Notes: generated by a model from the sequence alone, not told the origin. A stretch of 64,000 nucleotides of DNA from Microbacterium lushaniae (GCF_008727775.1 NZ_CP044232.1:3286001-3350000), one strand, 5' to 3'; shown: positions 25,911 through 35,266, counted from the stretch's first letter. A program made the numbers and translations.

Positions 25911-26007
25911 CAGCCCCAGCCCCAGCCCCAGCCCCAGCCGGGCAGCCCCAGCCCCAGCCGAGCAGCCCCAGCCGGGCAGCCTGCAGCCCCAGCCCCAGCC
26001 CCCAGCC
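25911..26007. repeat. CAGCCC/AGCCCC hexanucleotide microsatellite
   Basis: About 97 bases of irregular CAGCCC and CAGCCGGG units directly after A5. I see no gene in 25601-26070; this stretch holds A4, A5 and the microsatellite only. Confidence 0.85.
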
Positions 26008-26070
26008 TGATGCGCCGCTCAGCGACCGGGAACCCCGCCCCACCCGGCGGGTGTCACCGCACGACCGCGG

Positions 26071-28110
26071 CTAGAGGACCTCGGCGCCCTCGGTCTCCTG
26101 GCGCTCGTCCGCGGTCGCGGCATCCGCGTCGGGGTCGGTGGCCGCGTGCTGGAACTGGGCGTTGTAGAGGCGGAAGTAGGCCCCCCGCGCGGCGATGAGC
26201 TGCTCGTGGGTGCCCTGCTCGACGATCGCCCCGTCCTCCATGACGAGGATGAGGTCGGCGTCGCGGATCGTGGACAGACGGTGCGCGATCACGAACGACG
26301 TGCGCCCTTGCCGCAGCGCCGCCATGGCGCTCTGCAGCAGCAGCTCCGTGCGCGTGTCGACGGAACTGGTCGCCTCATCCAGGATCAGGACGCTCGGCCG
26401 GGCGACGAACGCCCGCGCGATCGTGATGAGCTGCTTCTCGCCCGCGGAGATGTTCGACGCGTCCTCGTCGAGCTCGGTGTCATAGCCATCGGGCAGCGAG
26501 TGCACGAAACGGTCGACGTACGTGGCCTGCGCCGCCTCGAGGATCTCCTCGTCGGTGGCGTCCGCGCGCCCGTAGCGGATGTTGTCGCGGATCGTGCCGG
26601 CGAACAGCCACGGGTCCTGCAGGACCATGCCGGTCTTGGCGCGTACGTCGTGGCGGGTCAGGTCGGCGGTGTTCTGACCGTTCAGCAGGATGCGGCCGCC
26701 GTCGAGCTCGTAGAAGCGCATGATCAGGTTCACCAGCGTCGTCTTGCCCGCGCCGGTCGGGCCGACGATGGCGACCGTCTGGCCCGGCTCCACACGGAAG
26801 GACAGATCGGTGATGAGCGGGCGTTCGGGCGAGTACGAGAACGACACATGGTCGAACTCGATCGTGCCGTCGCCGTCCACCGGGGCCGGCGCATCCGCCG
26901 CATCCGGCTCCTGATCGGGCTCGTCCAGCAGCTGGAACACGCGCTCGGCCGAGGCTGTGCCCGACTGCACGACGGCGGCCATGCCGCCCAGCTGCGACAG
27001 CGGCTGCGTGAACTGCTGGGAGTACTGGATGAAGGCCTGCACATCGCCCAGCCGCAGCTGCCCGCTCGCGACCATGAGCGCCCCGAACACCGCGATGCCG
27101 ACATATGTCAGGTTCCCGATGAACGTCATCGCGGGCATCATGATGTTGGACAGGAACTGTGCCTTGAACGACGCCTGGTACAGCTCCTCGTTCTCGACGC
27201 GGAAGGCCTCGCGCGAACTCTCCTCGCGGCCGAACACCTTCACCAGCGCGTGACCGGAGAACGACTCCTCCACGCGGGCGTTGAGCCGGCCCACCTTGCG
27301 CCACTGGATGCCGAAGGCCTTCTGCGAGCGGGGGCCGATCACGCCGAACAGCACGGCCATGAGCGGGAAGCTGATCAGGACGACGAGCGTGAGCTGCCAG
27401 GAGATCGACAGCATCATGACGAGCACGCCCAGCACGGTGAGCACGGAGGTCACTGCGCTGGAGAGCGACTGCTGCATCATCTGGGTGATGTTGTCGATGT
27501 CATTCGTCACGCGCGAGATCAGCTCGCCCCGCTGCGTGCGGTCGAAGTAGCTCAGCGGCAGGCTGTGGATCTTGTCTTCGACGCGCTCGCGAAGGCGCCA
27601 CATCGTGCGGACCATGACGACGTTGATGACGTAGCCCTGCAGCCACGACAGCACCGACGAGGCGATGTACAGCGCCATCACACCGGCCAGCACCTGCCCG
27701 AGCCGCGTGAAGTCGACGCCCTCCCCCGGGCGGAAGTTCTGCAGGTTGGCCACGATGTTGGCGAGGTCCTGCTCCCCCGACGCGACGAGGCCGTCGACGA
27801 CCTGCTGCTGCGTCGTGCCGGCGGGTGCCATCTGCGACACCACACCCTCGAACAGGATGTTGGTCGCCTCCGCCAGGATCTTGGGTGCGAGGACGGCCAG
27901 CACGACGCCGATCGCCCCCATCACGGAGACCACGACGAACGCGACCGCGTCCGGGCGCAGAAGTCCCAGGAGGCGCCGGAACGACGGGCCGAACTGCGCC
28001 GGCTTTCCCGGCGCGACCGCTCCGCTCCAGTCATCGGCGCCGATGCGGGCCTGTTCGGCCTGTTCGAGGTCGCGCTTCTCCTCGTCGGTGAGCTCGGCGT
28101 CGCCGCTCAT
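26071..28110 (-). CDS. Heterodimeric ABC exporter, subunit with consensus ATPase site
   Basis: A 679-residue half-transporter: N-terminal extension of about 50 charged residues, six membrane helices (about 55-370) and a nucleotide-binding domain (about 410-640) with Walker A VGPTGAGKTTLVN, signature NISAGEKQL and Walker B VLILDEATSSVD, where the catalytic Glu is present. Its ATG overlaps the stop of the 28107 gene by four bases. The two should form a TM287/288-like multidrug or lipid exporter. The last 35 residues are acidic. Substrate unknown. Confidence 0.93.
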   Translation of the reverse strand: MSGDAELTDEEKRDLEQAEQARIGADDWSGAVAPGKPAQFGPSFRRLLGLLRPDAVAFVVVSVMGAIGVVLAVLAPKILAEATNILFEGVVSQMAPAGTTQQQVVDGLVASGEQDLANIVANLQNFRPGEGVDFTRLGQVLAGVMALYIASSVLSWLQGYVINVVMVRTMWRLRERVEDKIHSLPLSYFDRTQRGELISRVTNDIDNITQMMQQSLSSAVTSVLTVLGVLVMMLSISWQLTLVVLISFPLMAVLFGVIGPRSQKAFGIQWRKVGRLNARVEESFSGHALVKVFGREESSREAFRVENEELYQASFKAQFLSNIMMPAMTFIGNLTYVGIAVFGALMVASGQLRLGDVQAFIQYSQQFTQPLSQLGGMAAVVQSGTASAERVFQLLDEPDQEPDAADAPAPVDGDGTIEFDHVSFSYSPERPLITDLSFRVEPGQTVAIVGPTGAGKTTLVNLIMRFYELDGGRILLNGQNTADLTRHDVRAKTGMVLQDPWLFAGTIRDNIRYGRADATDEEILEAAQATYVDRFVHSLPDGYDTELDEDASNISAGEKQLITIARAFVARPSVLILDEATSSVDTRTELLLQSAMAALRQGRTSFVIAHRLSTIRDADLILVMEDGAIVEQGTHEQLIAARGAYFRLYNAQFQHAATDPDADAATADERQETEGAEVL

Positions 28111-29840
28111 CGGATCACCTCCGCCGCGAGCTGTGATTGCACGATCTCCCGGTAGGTCGGGTTGGTCTCCACGAGCTCGTCATGGGTGCCGAGGCCCACC
28201 ATGCGACCGTCATCGAGGACGACGATGCGATCGGCGTCGGTGATGGTGGAGATGCGCTGGGCCACGACGATCTTCGTGACCTCGGGCAGTTCGCGCCACA
28301 GCGCCTGGCGCAGGCGCGCGTCGGTGGAGAGGTCGAGCGCCGAGAACGAGTCGTCGAAGACGAGGACGTCGGGCCGGTGGATGATGGCGCGGGCGATCGC
28401 GAGGCGCTGCCGCTGGCCGCCTGACACGTTCGTGCCGCCCTGCGCGATGGGCGCGTCGAGTCCTCCCGGCATCTGCGCGACGAAGTCGCTCGCCTGCGCG
28501 ATCTCCAGCGCCTCCCACAACTCGGCGTCGTCTGCCTCCTCCCGCCCGAACCGGAGGTTCGAGGCGACGGTGCCGGTGAACAGGAACGGGCGCTGCGGGA
28601 CGAGCCCGATCATGCGCCACAGGGCGTCCAGGTCGGCGGTGCGCACGTCGACGCCACCGACGAGCACGGCCCCGCCCGTGACGTCGAACAGACGCGGGAT
28701 GAGCGACACGAGCGTCGTCTTGCCGGCGCCGGTGGATCCGACGATCGCGACGGTCTCTCCGCGCTCGGCCGCGAAGGAGACGCCGGCGATGACCGGCTCC
28801 TCCGCGCCGGGGTACGTGAACGCGGCGTCGCGGAATTCGACCCGCCCGGGGGTGGGGAACTCGTGCTGGGCGTCGGCGGGCCGGGTGAAGGATGCGGTCG
28901 TGTCGAGCACCTCGCCGATCCGCTCGGCCGAGACCGCGGCGCGCGGGATCATCATCGTCATGAAGCTCGCCATCATGACGCCCGAGAGGATGATCATGAC
29001 GTACTGCATGAAGGCGAACAGCGTGCCGATCTGCACTTCACCGGCGTCGACCTTCATCCCCCCGAACCACAGCACGGCGATGACGGTCAGGTTCAGGATG
29101 AGCATGACGGCGGGGAACAGCAGCACGAACAGGGAGCCGACCTTGCGGCCGACGATCATGATGTCGGTGTTGGCCTCGCCGAAGCGGCGTTGCTCGATCG
29201 GCTCGCGCACGAAGGCGCGGATGACGCGGATCCCGGTGAGCTGCTCGCGCATGACGCGGTTGACCGCATCCAGCTTGCGCTGGAAGCTGCGGAACAGCGG
29301 AACCATGCGGCCGATCACGACGAAGGCGACCACGAGCAGCACGGGCACGGCGACGGCGATGATCCACGAGAGGCTGAGGCTCTGCGACAGCGCCAGCACG
29401 ATCCCCCCGACCGCCAGCAGCGGCGCGGTGACCAGGAACGTCGCCGCCATCATGGCGAGCATCTGCACCTGCTGCACGTCGTTCGTGTTGCGCGTGATGA
29501 GCGAGCCCGCACCGAACGCGGTCACCTCGCGCTCGGAGAAGGCCGACACCCGCTCGAAGACGTCGTCGCGGATGTCGCGACCCGCGCGCATCGCGGCCCG
29601 CGCGGCGAAGTAGGTCGCGACGATCGACGCCAGGATCTGGGCGAGCGAGATCGTGAGCATGAAGACGCCCGTGCGCCAGATGAACTCGGTGTCGCCCCGG
29701 GCCACGCCCTCGTCGATGATCTGGGCGTTCAGGCTCGGCAGGTACAGCGAGGCGAGGGCAGACGCGGCCTGGAACACGAGCACGCCCACGAGCAGCCAGC
29801 GCGACGGCTTGAGGTAGCGGATGAGCAGAGAGACCAGCAC
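28107..29840 (-). CDS. Heterodimeric ABC exporter, subunit with degenerate ATPase site
   Basis: A 577-residue half-transporter with six membrane helices (start LIRYLKPSRWLLVGVLVFQA) and a nucleotide-binding domain: Walker A VGSTGAGKTTLVS, canonical signature NVSGGQRQRLA, but Walker B reads VLVFDDSFSALD, with Asp in place of the catalytic Glu. One degenerate and one consensus site is typical of heterodimeric exporters. First gene of the pair. Its immediate upstream gap (113 bases) separates it from the ABC-2 exporter genes. Confidence 0.93.
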   Translation of the reverse strand: MLVSLLIRYLKPSRWLLVGVLVFQAASALASLYLPSLNAQIIDEGVARGDTEFIWRTGVFMLTISLAQILASIVATYFAARAAMRAGRDIRDDVFERVSAFSEREVTAFGAGSLITRNTNDVQQVQMLAMMAATFLVTAPLLAVGGIVLALSQSLSLSWIIAVAVPVLLVVAFVVIGRMVPLFRSFQRKLDAVNRVMREQLTGIRVIRAFVREPIEQRRFGEANTDIMIVGRKVGSLFVLLFPAVMLILNLTVIAVLWFGGMKVDAGEVQIGTLFAFMQYVMIILSGVMMASFMTMMIPRAAVSAERIGEVLDTTASFTRPADAQHEFPTPGRVEFRDAAFTYPGAEEPVIAGVSFAAERGETVAIVGSTGAGKTTLVSLIPRLFDVTGGAVLVGGVDVRTADLDALWRMIGLVPQRPFLFTGTVASNLRFGREEADDAELWEALEIAQASDFVAQMPGGLDAPIAQGGTNVSGGQRQRLAIARAIIHRPDVLVFDDSFSALDLSTDARLRQALWRELPEVTKIVVAQRISTITDADRIVVLDDGRMVGLGTHDELVETNPTYREIVQSQLAAEVIR

Positions 29841-29953
29841 GACGACTCCCGGGCAGGGCGGCGCGATCGGACGCGCGCGGGTGGATCAGGCAAGCCTGCC
29901 ACGGGCCGCCGACATCCGCATCGGTCCCCGTGCCGCGTCCGCTGAGGGCGGAT

Positions 29954-30787
29954 TCAGGCGTCCTTGCGGATCCACCGGAAGGTCAGCCGCACGGCGATGA
30001 GACCCACCACGAGCCACAGCAGCGTCACGATCAGGGTGAGCCCGTGCTGCCACGTGCCCGACGGCTCCACCGACGCGAACGACTCGGGGAGGAACACTGA
30101 GCGCATCCCCTGCGCGAGCCACTTCAGCGGAAAGACGCTCGCGACGTTCTGGAGCCAGTCCGGCAGCGACGAGAACGCGATGTACACCCCCGAGATGAAC
30201 TGCAGGATCAGCACGATCGGGATGACGACGGCCGCCGCGCTCCGCCCGGTGCGGGGCACGGCGCTCAGGCCGATCCCCAGGATCGCGCACGTGGTGACGC
30301 CGAGGAGGAACACCCACGTGAAGGTGAGCCAGCGCTCGGGGTCGGTGGGCAGCTCGACGCCGAAGACCGTGGCGGCCACGACGATCAGCAGTGCCGACTG
30401 CAGGATGCCGGTGATCATGACCTGCCCGAGCTTGCCGATGAAGTACGACACGGGGCTCAGCGGCGTGCCCGCCAGCCGCTTGAGCGTGCCGTCGCTGCGT
30501 TCCATCGCGATGTCGATCGACATGTTCTGCAGGCCCGACAGCAGCACGCCCGCCGCGACCATCCCCGGCAGATAGTAGGCCGCGGAGGAGATCTCCTCGC
30601 CGGGCGGGCCGAATCCGTCGGATGCGACGACGGAGAAGATCAGCAGGAGCACGAGCGGGAACAGGAACGTGAAGAAGAGGGTGTCGCCCTGCCGGAAGTA
30701 CGAGCGGACCTCGAAGCCGATGCGCGACACGCCCAGGCGCAGCACTCGGGCGATGCCGAAGGACACCGTGCGCGTGGCGGCGGTCAC
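29954..30787 (-). CDS. ABC-2 type exporter permease
   Basis: A 277-residue membrane protein with about six segments; the segment MVAAGVLLSGLQNMSIDIAMERSDGT and the loop KRLAGTPLSPVSYFIGK are typical of DrrB/YadH permeases. The ATG overlaps the ATPase stop by four bases. Works with the ATPase at 30784 to export an unknown drug or lipid. Confidence 0.92.
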   Translation of the reverse strand: MTAATRTVSFGIARVLRLGVSRIGFEVRSYFRQGDTLFFTFLFPLVLLLIFSVVASDGFGPPGEEISSAAYYLPGMVAAGVLLSGLQNMSIDIAMERSDGTLKRLAGTPLSPVSYFIGKLGQVMITGILQSALLIVVAATVFGVELPTDPERWLTFTWVFLLGVTTCAILGIGLSAVPRTGRSAAAVVIPIVLILQFISGVYIAFSSLPDWLQNVASVFPLKWLAQGMRSVFLPESFASVEPSGTWQHGLTLIVTLLWLVVGLIAVRLTFRWIRKDA

Positions 30788-31653
30788 GCCGCGACCCCCG
30801 AGGACTGCGCGGCGTCTTCGCCGAGGAACGACAGGTAGATGTCCTCGAGGCTCGGGTGCACGATCTCCAGCCGGTCCGGCTCGCCGCCTTCGGCGACCAG
30901 CTGAGCCACGCGTTCGCCGGGGCGTCGGGTGCGCTCCTCGTGTCGGCCGTGCTCGTCGGCCCAGCGCACGATCGGCACGCGCGCCTCCTCGCCGCCGAGC
31001 GCGTCGATGGGGCCGAGCGACGCGATGCGCCCGCCGACGAGGATCGCTGCACGCTCGGAGAGGACGGCAGCCTCGTCGAGGTAATGGGTCGTGAGCACGA
31101 TCGTGGTGCCGTCATCCTGCAGCGCCCGGATGAGTCCCCAGAACTGCCGGCGCGCCTCCGGGTCGAACCCCGTCGTCGGCTCGTCGAGGAAGAGCAGCTC
31201 CGGCTGACCGAGGATGCCGAGGGCGACGTCCACGCGGCGGCGCTGGCCGCCGGAGAGCTTGCGTACGCTCGTCTTGGCCTTGGCGGTGAGCCCGACGGCA
31301 TCGATCACCTCGTCGACGCCCCGCGGGTTCGGGTAGAACCCGGCGAAATGCGCGAGCAGTTCCCGGACGGTCGCGGTGGGCGCCTCGCCGGTGTTCTGCA
31401 GCACGATCCCCAGGCGCGCCTTCCACGCCAGCCCGCCGTGCTGCGGATCGACCCCCAGCACTGACACGTCGCCCGACGAGCGGTCGCGGTAGCCCTCGAG
31501 GATCTCGATCACGGTGCTCTTGCCGGCGCCGTTGGGTCCGAGGAGGGCGAAGGTCTCGCCGCGGCGGATGTCGAAGCTCACGCCGCGCAGCGCCTCGAAC
31601 CCGCCGCGATAGGTCTTCCGCAGATCAGAGACCTGGACGACCGCATCCGTCAT
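30784..31653 (-). CDS. ABC exporter ATP-binding protein (DrrA-like)
   Basis: A 289-residue ATPase: Walker [14 protein letters not shown] (near residue 40), signature KLSGGQRRRVDVA (near 137), Walker B LLFLDEPTTGFDPEARR (near 158) and H-loop TTHYLDEA. A C-terminal extension of about 75 residues follows, as in drug-exporter ATPases. It starts 15 bases after rlmN, so it may be read through from the rlmN promoter. Confidence 0.94.
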   Translation of the reverse strand: MTDAVVQVSDLRKTYRGGFEALRGVSFDIRRGETFALLGPNGAGKSTVIEILEGYRDRSSGDVSVLGVDPQHGGLAWKARLGIVLQNTGEAPTATVRELLAHFAGFYPNPRGVDEVIDAVGLTAKAKTSVRKLSGGQRRRVDVALGILGQPELLFLDEPTTGFDPEARRQFWGLIRALQDDGTTIVLTTHYLDEAAVLSERAAILVGGRIASLGPIDALGGEEARVPIVRWADEHGRHEERTRRPGERVAQLVAEGGEPDRLEIVHPSLEDIYLSFLGEDAAQSSGVAA

Positions 31654-31668
31654 GTCCGGAGCCGCCGG

Positions 31669-32925
31669 TCAGCCCACGGGCGTCGCGGCGGCGACGACCT
31701 GGTCCTCTTCGGTGGCCACGAGCTGACCGCACGCGCCGTCGATCTCCTTGCCGCGCGTGTCGCGCAGCGTCGTGGGGATCCCGGCGGCGTTGAGCCGGCG
31801 GACGAACTCGTTCTGCACGGGCACGTCGGATGCGGTCCAGATCGAGCCGGGCGTCGGGTTCAGGGGGATGGGGTTGACGTGCACCCACCCGCGGCCGCGG
31901 GCGTTGAGCTTGTCGGCGAGCAGGTCGGCGCGCCATCCGTGGTCGTTCATGTCCTTGATGAGGGCGTACTCGATCGACACGCGCCGGCCGGTCTTGTCGA
32001 AGTACGCGCGAGCGGCGTCGAGGGCCTCGTCGACCTTCCAGCGCGAGTTCACCGGGATCAGCTCGTCGCGCAGCCCGTCGTCGGGGGCGTGCAGCGACAG
32101 CGCGAACGTGACGGGGATGTTCTCGTTCGCAAGCTTCGTGATGGCCGGCACCAGGCCGACGGTCGAGACCGTGATGCCGCGCGCGCTCATGCCGAGGCCG
32201 TGGTCCTTGTCGACCATGACCCGCACGGCCTGCATCACGCGGGCGTAGTTGGCCAGCGGCTCCCCCATGCCCATGAAGACGATGTTCGACACGCGCTCGG
32301 GCGCCTGGCCGGGGCCGTCGGCCGGGCGGCGGGTCTTCCCGCCGAGGCCGCCCTCGGCGATGAGGCGGTTGGCTCGCACGATCTGCTCGACGATCTCGGC
32401 CGCCGACATGTTGCGGGTCAGGCCCGCCTGGCCGGTGGCGCAGAACGGGCAGTTCATGCCGCATCCGGCCTGGCTCGACACGCACAGCGTGATCCGGCCG
32501 GGGTAGCGCATGAGCACCGACTCCACCAGGGCGCCGTCGTGCAGCTTCCACAGGAACTTGATCGTGTCGCCGCTGTCGGTCTCCAGGCGCCGCACTTCGG
32601 TCAGCAGGGGCGGCAGCATGCCCGCGACGAATTCCTCGCGCCCGGATGCGGGCAGGTCGGTCATGTGCGCCGGGTCGGAGGTGTAGTGCGTGAAGTAGTG
32701 CTTCTCCAGCTGCTTCGCGCGGAAACCGGGGAGCCCGAGCTCCTGCACTTTGGCCACCCGCTCCTGGGGAGTGAGGTCGGCCAGGTGCACGGGCGGCTTG
32801 CCGCGCTTGGGGCTGGCGAACTGCAGCAGCGGCCGGCCCTCGGCATCCTTCTTCTGCGACCAGCCTTCGGTGGTCGGGCGCACCTGGCGGGGCTTGGTGG
32901 TGCGCACGGGAGGCTGATCGGTCAT
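31669..32925 (-). CDS. rlmN: 23S rRNA / tRNA adenine-C2 methyltransferase
   Basis: A 418-residue radical-SAM enzyme that methylates C2 of A2503 in 23S rRNA and A37 of some tRNAs. Cluster cysteines are Cys155, Cys159 and Cys162 (GCGMNCPFC); the second catalytic pair is Cys148 (seven before, as in E. coli) and the Cys of DGACGQL near residue 400. The N-terminal 45 residues are a charged extension. The ATG at 32925 is seven bases after a TAGCCT box, so longer in-frame readings through the family B repeat upstream are rejected. Confidence 0.96.
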   Translation of the reverse strand: MTDQPPVRTTKPRQVRPTTEGWSQKKDAEGRPLLQFASPKRGKPPVHLADLTPQERVAKVQELGLPGFRAKQLEKHYFTHYTSDPAHMTDLPASGREEFVAGMLPPLLTEVRRLETDSGDTIKFLWKLHDGALVESVLMRYPGRITLCVSSQAGCGMNCPFCATGQAGLTRNMSAAEIVEQIVRANRLIAEGGLGGKTRRPADGPGQAPERVSNIVFMGMGEPLANYARVMQAVRVMVDKDHGLGMSARGITVSTVGLVPAITKLANENIPVTFALSLHAPDDGLRDELIPVNSRWKVDEALDAARAYFDKTGRRVSIEYALIKDMNDHGWRADLLADKLNARGRGWVHVNPIPLNPTPGSIWTASDVPVQNEFVRRLNAAGIPTTLRDTRGKEIDGACGQLVATEEDQVVAAATPVG

Positions 32926-32932
32926 GGATTCC

Positions 32933-32938
32933 AGGCTA
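32933..32938 (-). promoter_or_regulatory. -10 box of a leaderless promoter (rlmN)
   Basis: TAGCCT, seven bases, ATG at 32925. Confidence 0.5.
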
Positions 32939-32979
32939 CCGGGGCCGCCTGCACGCAAGCTGTCCTTGCCCCAGGTCGC

Positions 32980-33048
32980 CGAAAGTGCATCGCCCCGGCG
33001 AAACTGCACCGTATTCGGTGCCGGTTCGCCGAGGTGATGCACTCTCGG
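32980..33048. repeat. Palindromic repeat family B, copy B1
   Basis: About 68 bases: left arm starts CGAAAGTGCATCGCCCCGGC, right arm ends GAGGTGATGCACTCTCG; arms of 32 bases with about six mismatches around a four-base loop. It lies between the 3' end of the 33067 gene and rlmN. Confidence 0.85.
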
Positions 33049-33066
33049 GATGCGGGCGGTGTGCGC

Positions 33067-34092
33067 TCAGCGGGAGGTCGCGGGCAGGCGCGTGCGGCGG
33101 GCGCCGATGGCGAGCAGGATGGCGCCGGCCGCGACCCACGCGGCGAGGGTCAGGCCCGCGGTCATCCCGCCCGCGCCGCCGAAGTACGCCGCCGAGCGGA
33201 CGAGCGTGCCGGCGGCGCCGGGCGGGAGGATCTGTCCGACCGCGCCGAGCCCCGCGGGCAGCCACGCGCCGCCGGTCGCGATGCCGGCGAGGGGATTGCC
33301 GACGAACATCATGATCATCGCGCCGATCGTGAAGCCCTTGCCCCCGAACACCTCCTGCAGGCCGGCCAGCGGGAGCGCGAGGCCGGCGATCCCGAGGGCC
33401 ATGGCGGCGGCGACCGGCCAGAACGCCGTGGTGATGCTGCCGAAGAGGAACATGAGGACGGCGGCCACGACGATGCCGCCCACGGCCGCGAAGGCGAGGA
33501 TGCCGCCGACGGCCCAGCCGAGGTTGCGCGAGAACACCTTGCGGAAGGCCACCGCCGGCACGATCCCGCCGAACACGAGGGGGAAGGCGAGGCCGCCGAT
33601 GCCGACCCCCGTGGGATCGGACTCGGGAAGCGGCACCACGTCCTCGATCTCCGCGGTGGTCCCGGCCTTCTGCGCCAGGCTCTGGGCCGTGCCGGAGATG
33701 GTCGCCGAGATCGCCGTGGACCCAGCGCCCGCCACCAGGGCGTGGACCCCACCCTCGTCCACCCCGCCCTCCTTCACGACGATGCCGCCCACCACGTCGC
33801 GATCGAGCACCGCGTCGCGCAGGGCGGCCTCCGATGCGAAAGCCTGCGTCGTGTAGGCGCCGGGGGCCGCCGCATCCAGGTCCTCCTCCACCTGCGTGAC
33901 GGCGGACGACGGACCGGCGAGACCGATCGGGAGGTTGTGGGCGCCGCTCTTGAGCGACGGCATGATGAACAGCATCAGCAGCACCGCGAGGATGACGCCG
34001 AGCCCGGCGGTGAGACCGACCAGGAGTACGGGCTTGGGCGGGGTGCGGCGCACCGTCGCGGGGGCGGCGTCGAGGGGCGTGGGGGCGGCCAT
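33067..34092 (-). CDS. Membrane protein, ABC-2/YhgE-like domain, TetR-controlled
   Basis: A 341-residue protein: N-terminal helix (about residues 22-45, VLLVGLTAGLGVILAVLLML), an extracytoplasmic domain of about 120 residues, then five to six helices from about residue 175 (FPLVFGGIVPAVAFRKVF onward). This arrangement resembles YhgE/Pip-type membrane proteins, but I cannot name the role. A large inverted repeat separates it from a divergent TetR gene, so it is probably that regulator's target, perhaps an efflux or stress-response function. Confidence 0.75.
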   Translation of the reverse strand: MAAPTPLDAAPATVRRTPPKPVLLVGLTAGLGVILAVLLMLFIMPSLKSGAHNLPIGLAGPSSAVTQVEEDLDAAAPGAYTTQAFASEAALRDAVLDRDVVGGIVVKEGGVDEGGVHALVAGAGSTAISATISGTAQSLAQKAGTTAEIEDVVPLPESDPTGVGIGGLAFPLVFGGIVPAVAFRKVFSRNLGWAVGGILAFAAVGGIVVAAVLMFLFGSITTAFWPVAAAMALGIAGLALPLAGLQEVFGGKGFTIGAMIMMFVGNPLAGIATGGAWLPAGLGAVGQILPPGAAGTLVRSAAYFGGAGGMTAGLTLAAWVAAGAILLAIGARRTRLPATSR

Positions 34093-34108
34093 GGAGTCCA
34101 GACGGGAT

Positions 34109-34154
34109 AAGTGGAGGATGAGTCTCCGATCATACGGAGGATAACCCTCCACTT
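34109..34154. promoter_or_regulatory. Nested inverted repeat between TetR and its divergent target
   Basis: Outer arms AAGTGGAGG and CCTCCACTT; inner palindrome CTCCG-ATCATA-CGGAG at the centre; overall arms of 20 bases with about five mismatches. It fills most of the gap between the membrane protein (34092) and TetR (34210) starts, so one or two TetR dimers could shut both promoters. Confidence 0.7.
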
Positions 34155-34209
34155 TTGCTGGGAGTCGCGTCGCGGACGGTTCCCCGACACGATGGACGCG
34201 GAGGTGGAT

Positions 34210-34764
34210 ATGCGCTCGGATGCCGCGAAGCGACGCGCGACGATCCTGCACGAGGCCCGGCGGCTCTTCGCCGAGCACGGCGGGTCGGTCGCGCTGGAGG
34301 CGATCGCGGATGCCGGCGGCGTGGGTATCGCGACGCTCTACCGCAACTTCGCCACGCGCGCCGAACTCGCCGACGCGGTGGCCCTCGACATCCTGGCCGA
34401 CATCCGCGCCGCCGCCGGCGCCGCCCTCGCCGTGGTCGATGACTCAGCGACGGCCGCGTGGGACGACTTCCTCACGCGCATGGTCGGGCTCGAACTCGGC
34501 GCGCTCGCCGATGCCCTCGCCCTGCGCGCACCGGCGGAATTGACCGCCGCCGTCCGCCAGGCGCAGGACGACGCGCTCGACGAGGTCGCCGCCCTGCTGG
34601 CAGCCGCCCGCGCGAAGGGGATCGTCCGCGCCGAACTGGACCCCGTCGAACTGGTGCTGGCGATCGGCATGATCACGCGGCCGCAGCCCGCCGCCCTCCA
34701 GGCCCGCGCCCCGCACCTCACGGCGCGCCTGGCCGCGGTCTTCGCCGCAGGCCTGCGCGCGTAG
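34210..34764 (+). CDS. TetR-family transcriptional regulator
   Basis: A 184-residue regulator. Residues about 5-50 form the DNA-binding domain (ATILHEARRLFAEHGGSVAL, ADAGGVGIATLYRNFATRAEL); the rest is a helical ligand domain. I chose the ATG at 34210 because GGAGG lies six bases upstream; an ATG at 34192 is also in frame. Divergent to the 33067 membrane protein with a strong inverted repeat between. Confidence 0.9.
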   Translation: MRSDAAKRRATILHEARRLFAEHGGSVALEAIADAGGVGIATLYRNFATRAELADAVALDILADIRAAAGAALAVVDDSATAAWDDFLTRMVGLELGALADALALRAPAELTAAVRQAQDDALDEVAALLAAARAKGIVRAELDPVELVLAIGMITRPQPAALQARAPHLTARLAAVFAAGLRA

Positions 34765-34803
34765 CCCGGAGCCGACGCATCAGGCGGGCGTTGCCCGCTC
34801 CGC

Positions 34804-34871
34804 CGGAAGTGCATCGACTCGGCGAAAGTGCACCGGATTCGGTACGGATTCGCCGAGGTGATGCACTCTGG
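34804..34871. repeat. Palindromic repeat family B, copy B2
   Basis: About 68 bases between convergent genes (TetR stop 34764, VOC stop 34885). Contains GGAAGTGCATCGACTCGGCG at the left and CGCCGAGGTGATGCACTC at the right. Within the left arm AAGTGCA occurs twice, 19 bases apart. Confidence 0.85.
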
Positions 34872-34884
34872 GGGCGATGCGGGA

Positions 34885-35259
34885 TCAGGCGGATGCGAGG
34901 GCGCCGAGGTTCACCAGGGTGCCGTCGGGATCGCGCACCTGCGCGACGCGCTCACCCCACGGCATGTCGGCGGGCTCCTGCACCGTCACCGCGCCGGCAT
35001 CGATCATGCGCGCGAAGGCCGCGTCGACGTCGTCCACGTAGAACCACAGCGCCGCGCGGTCGCCGGTGGCGGCGGATGCTGCGGCGTCGCGGCCGATCGC
35101 GAGGGTGGTGGCGCCGATCGTGAGCGAGACGTACGCGTCGGCGCCGCTGTCATCCGTGAAGCGGTACCCGACGGCAGCATCCATCGCCGCCTCGTAGAAC
35201 GCCACCAGTCGCGGCAGGTCGCCTGTCAGCAGGATCGGGAACAGCGACTGCACCGCCAT
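34885..35259 (-). CDS. VOC-superfamily protein (glyoxalase/bleomycin-resistance-like)
   Basis: A 124-residue single VOC fold: SLFPILLTGDLPRLVAFYEAAM at the start, FYVDDVDAAFARMIDAGA (near residue 78), GERVAQVRDPDGTLVNLGAL at the end. Enzyme or binding protein of unknown substrate. The ATG at 35259 lies seven bases after a TACTGT box, which excludes a longer reading into repeat B3. Confidence 0.85.
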   Translation of the reverse strand: MAVQSLFPILLTGDLPRLVAFYEAAMDAAVGYRFTDDSGADAYVSLTIGATTLAIGRDAAASAATGDRAALWFYVDDVDAAFARMIDAGAVTVQEPADMPWGERVAQVRDPDGTLVNLGALASA

Positions 35260-35266
35260 GGCGGCC

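Noticed and set aside
32926..33042. Longer RlmN with an N-terminal extension
   Set aside because: The extension is the translation of repeat B1; the -10 box and ATG at 32925 give the normal protein.
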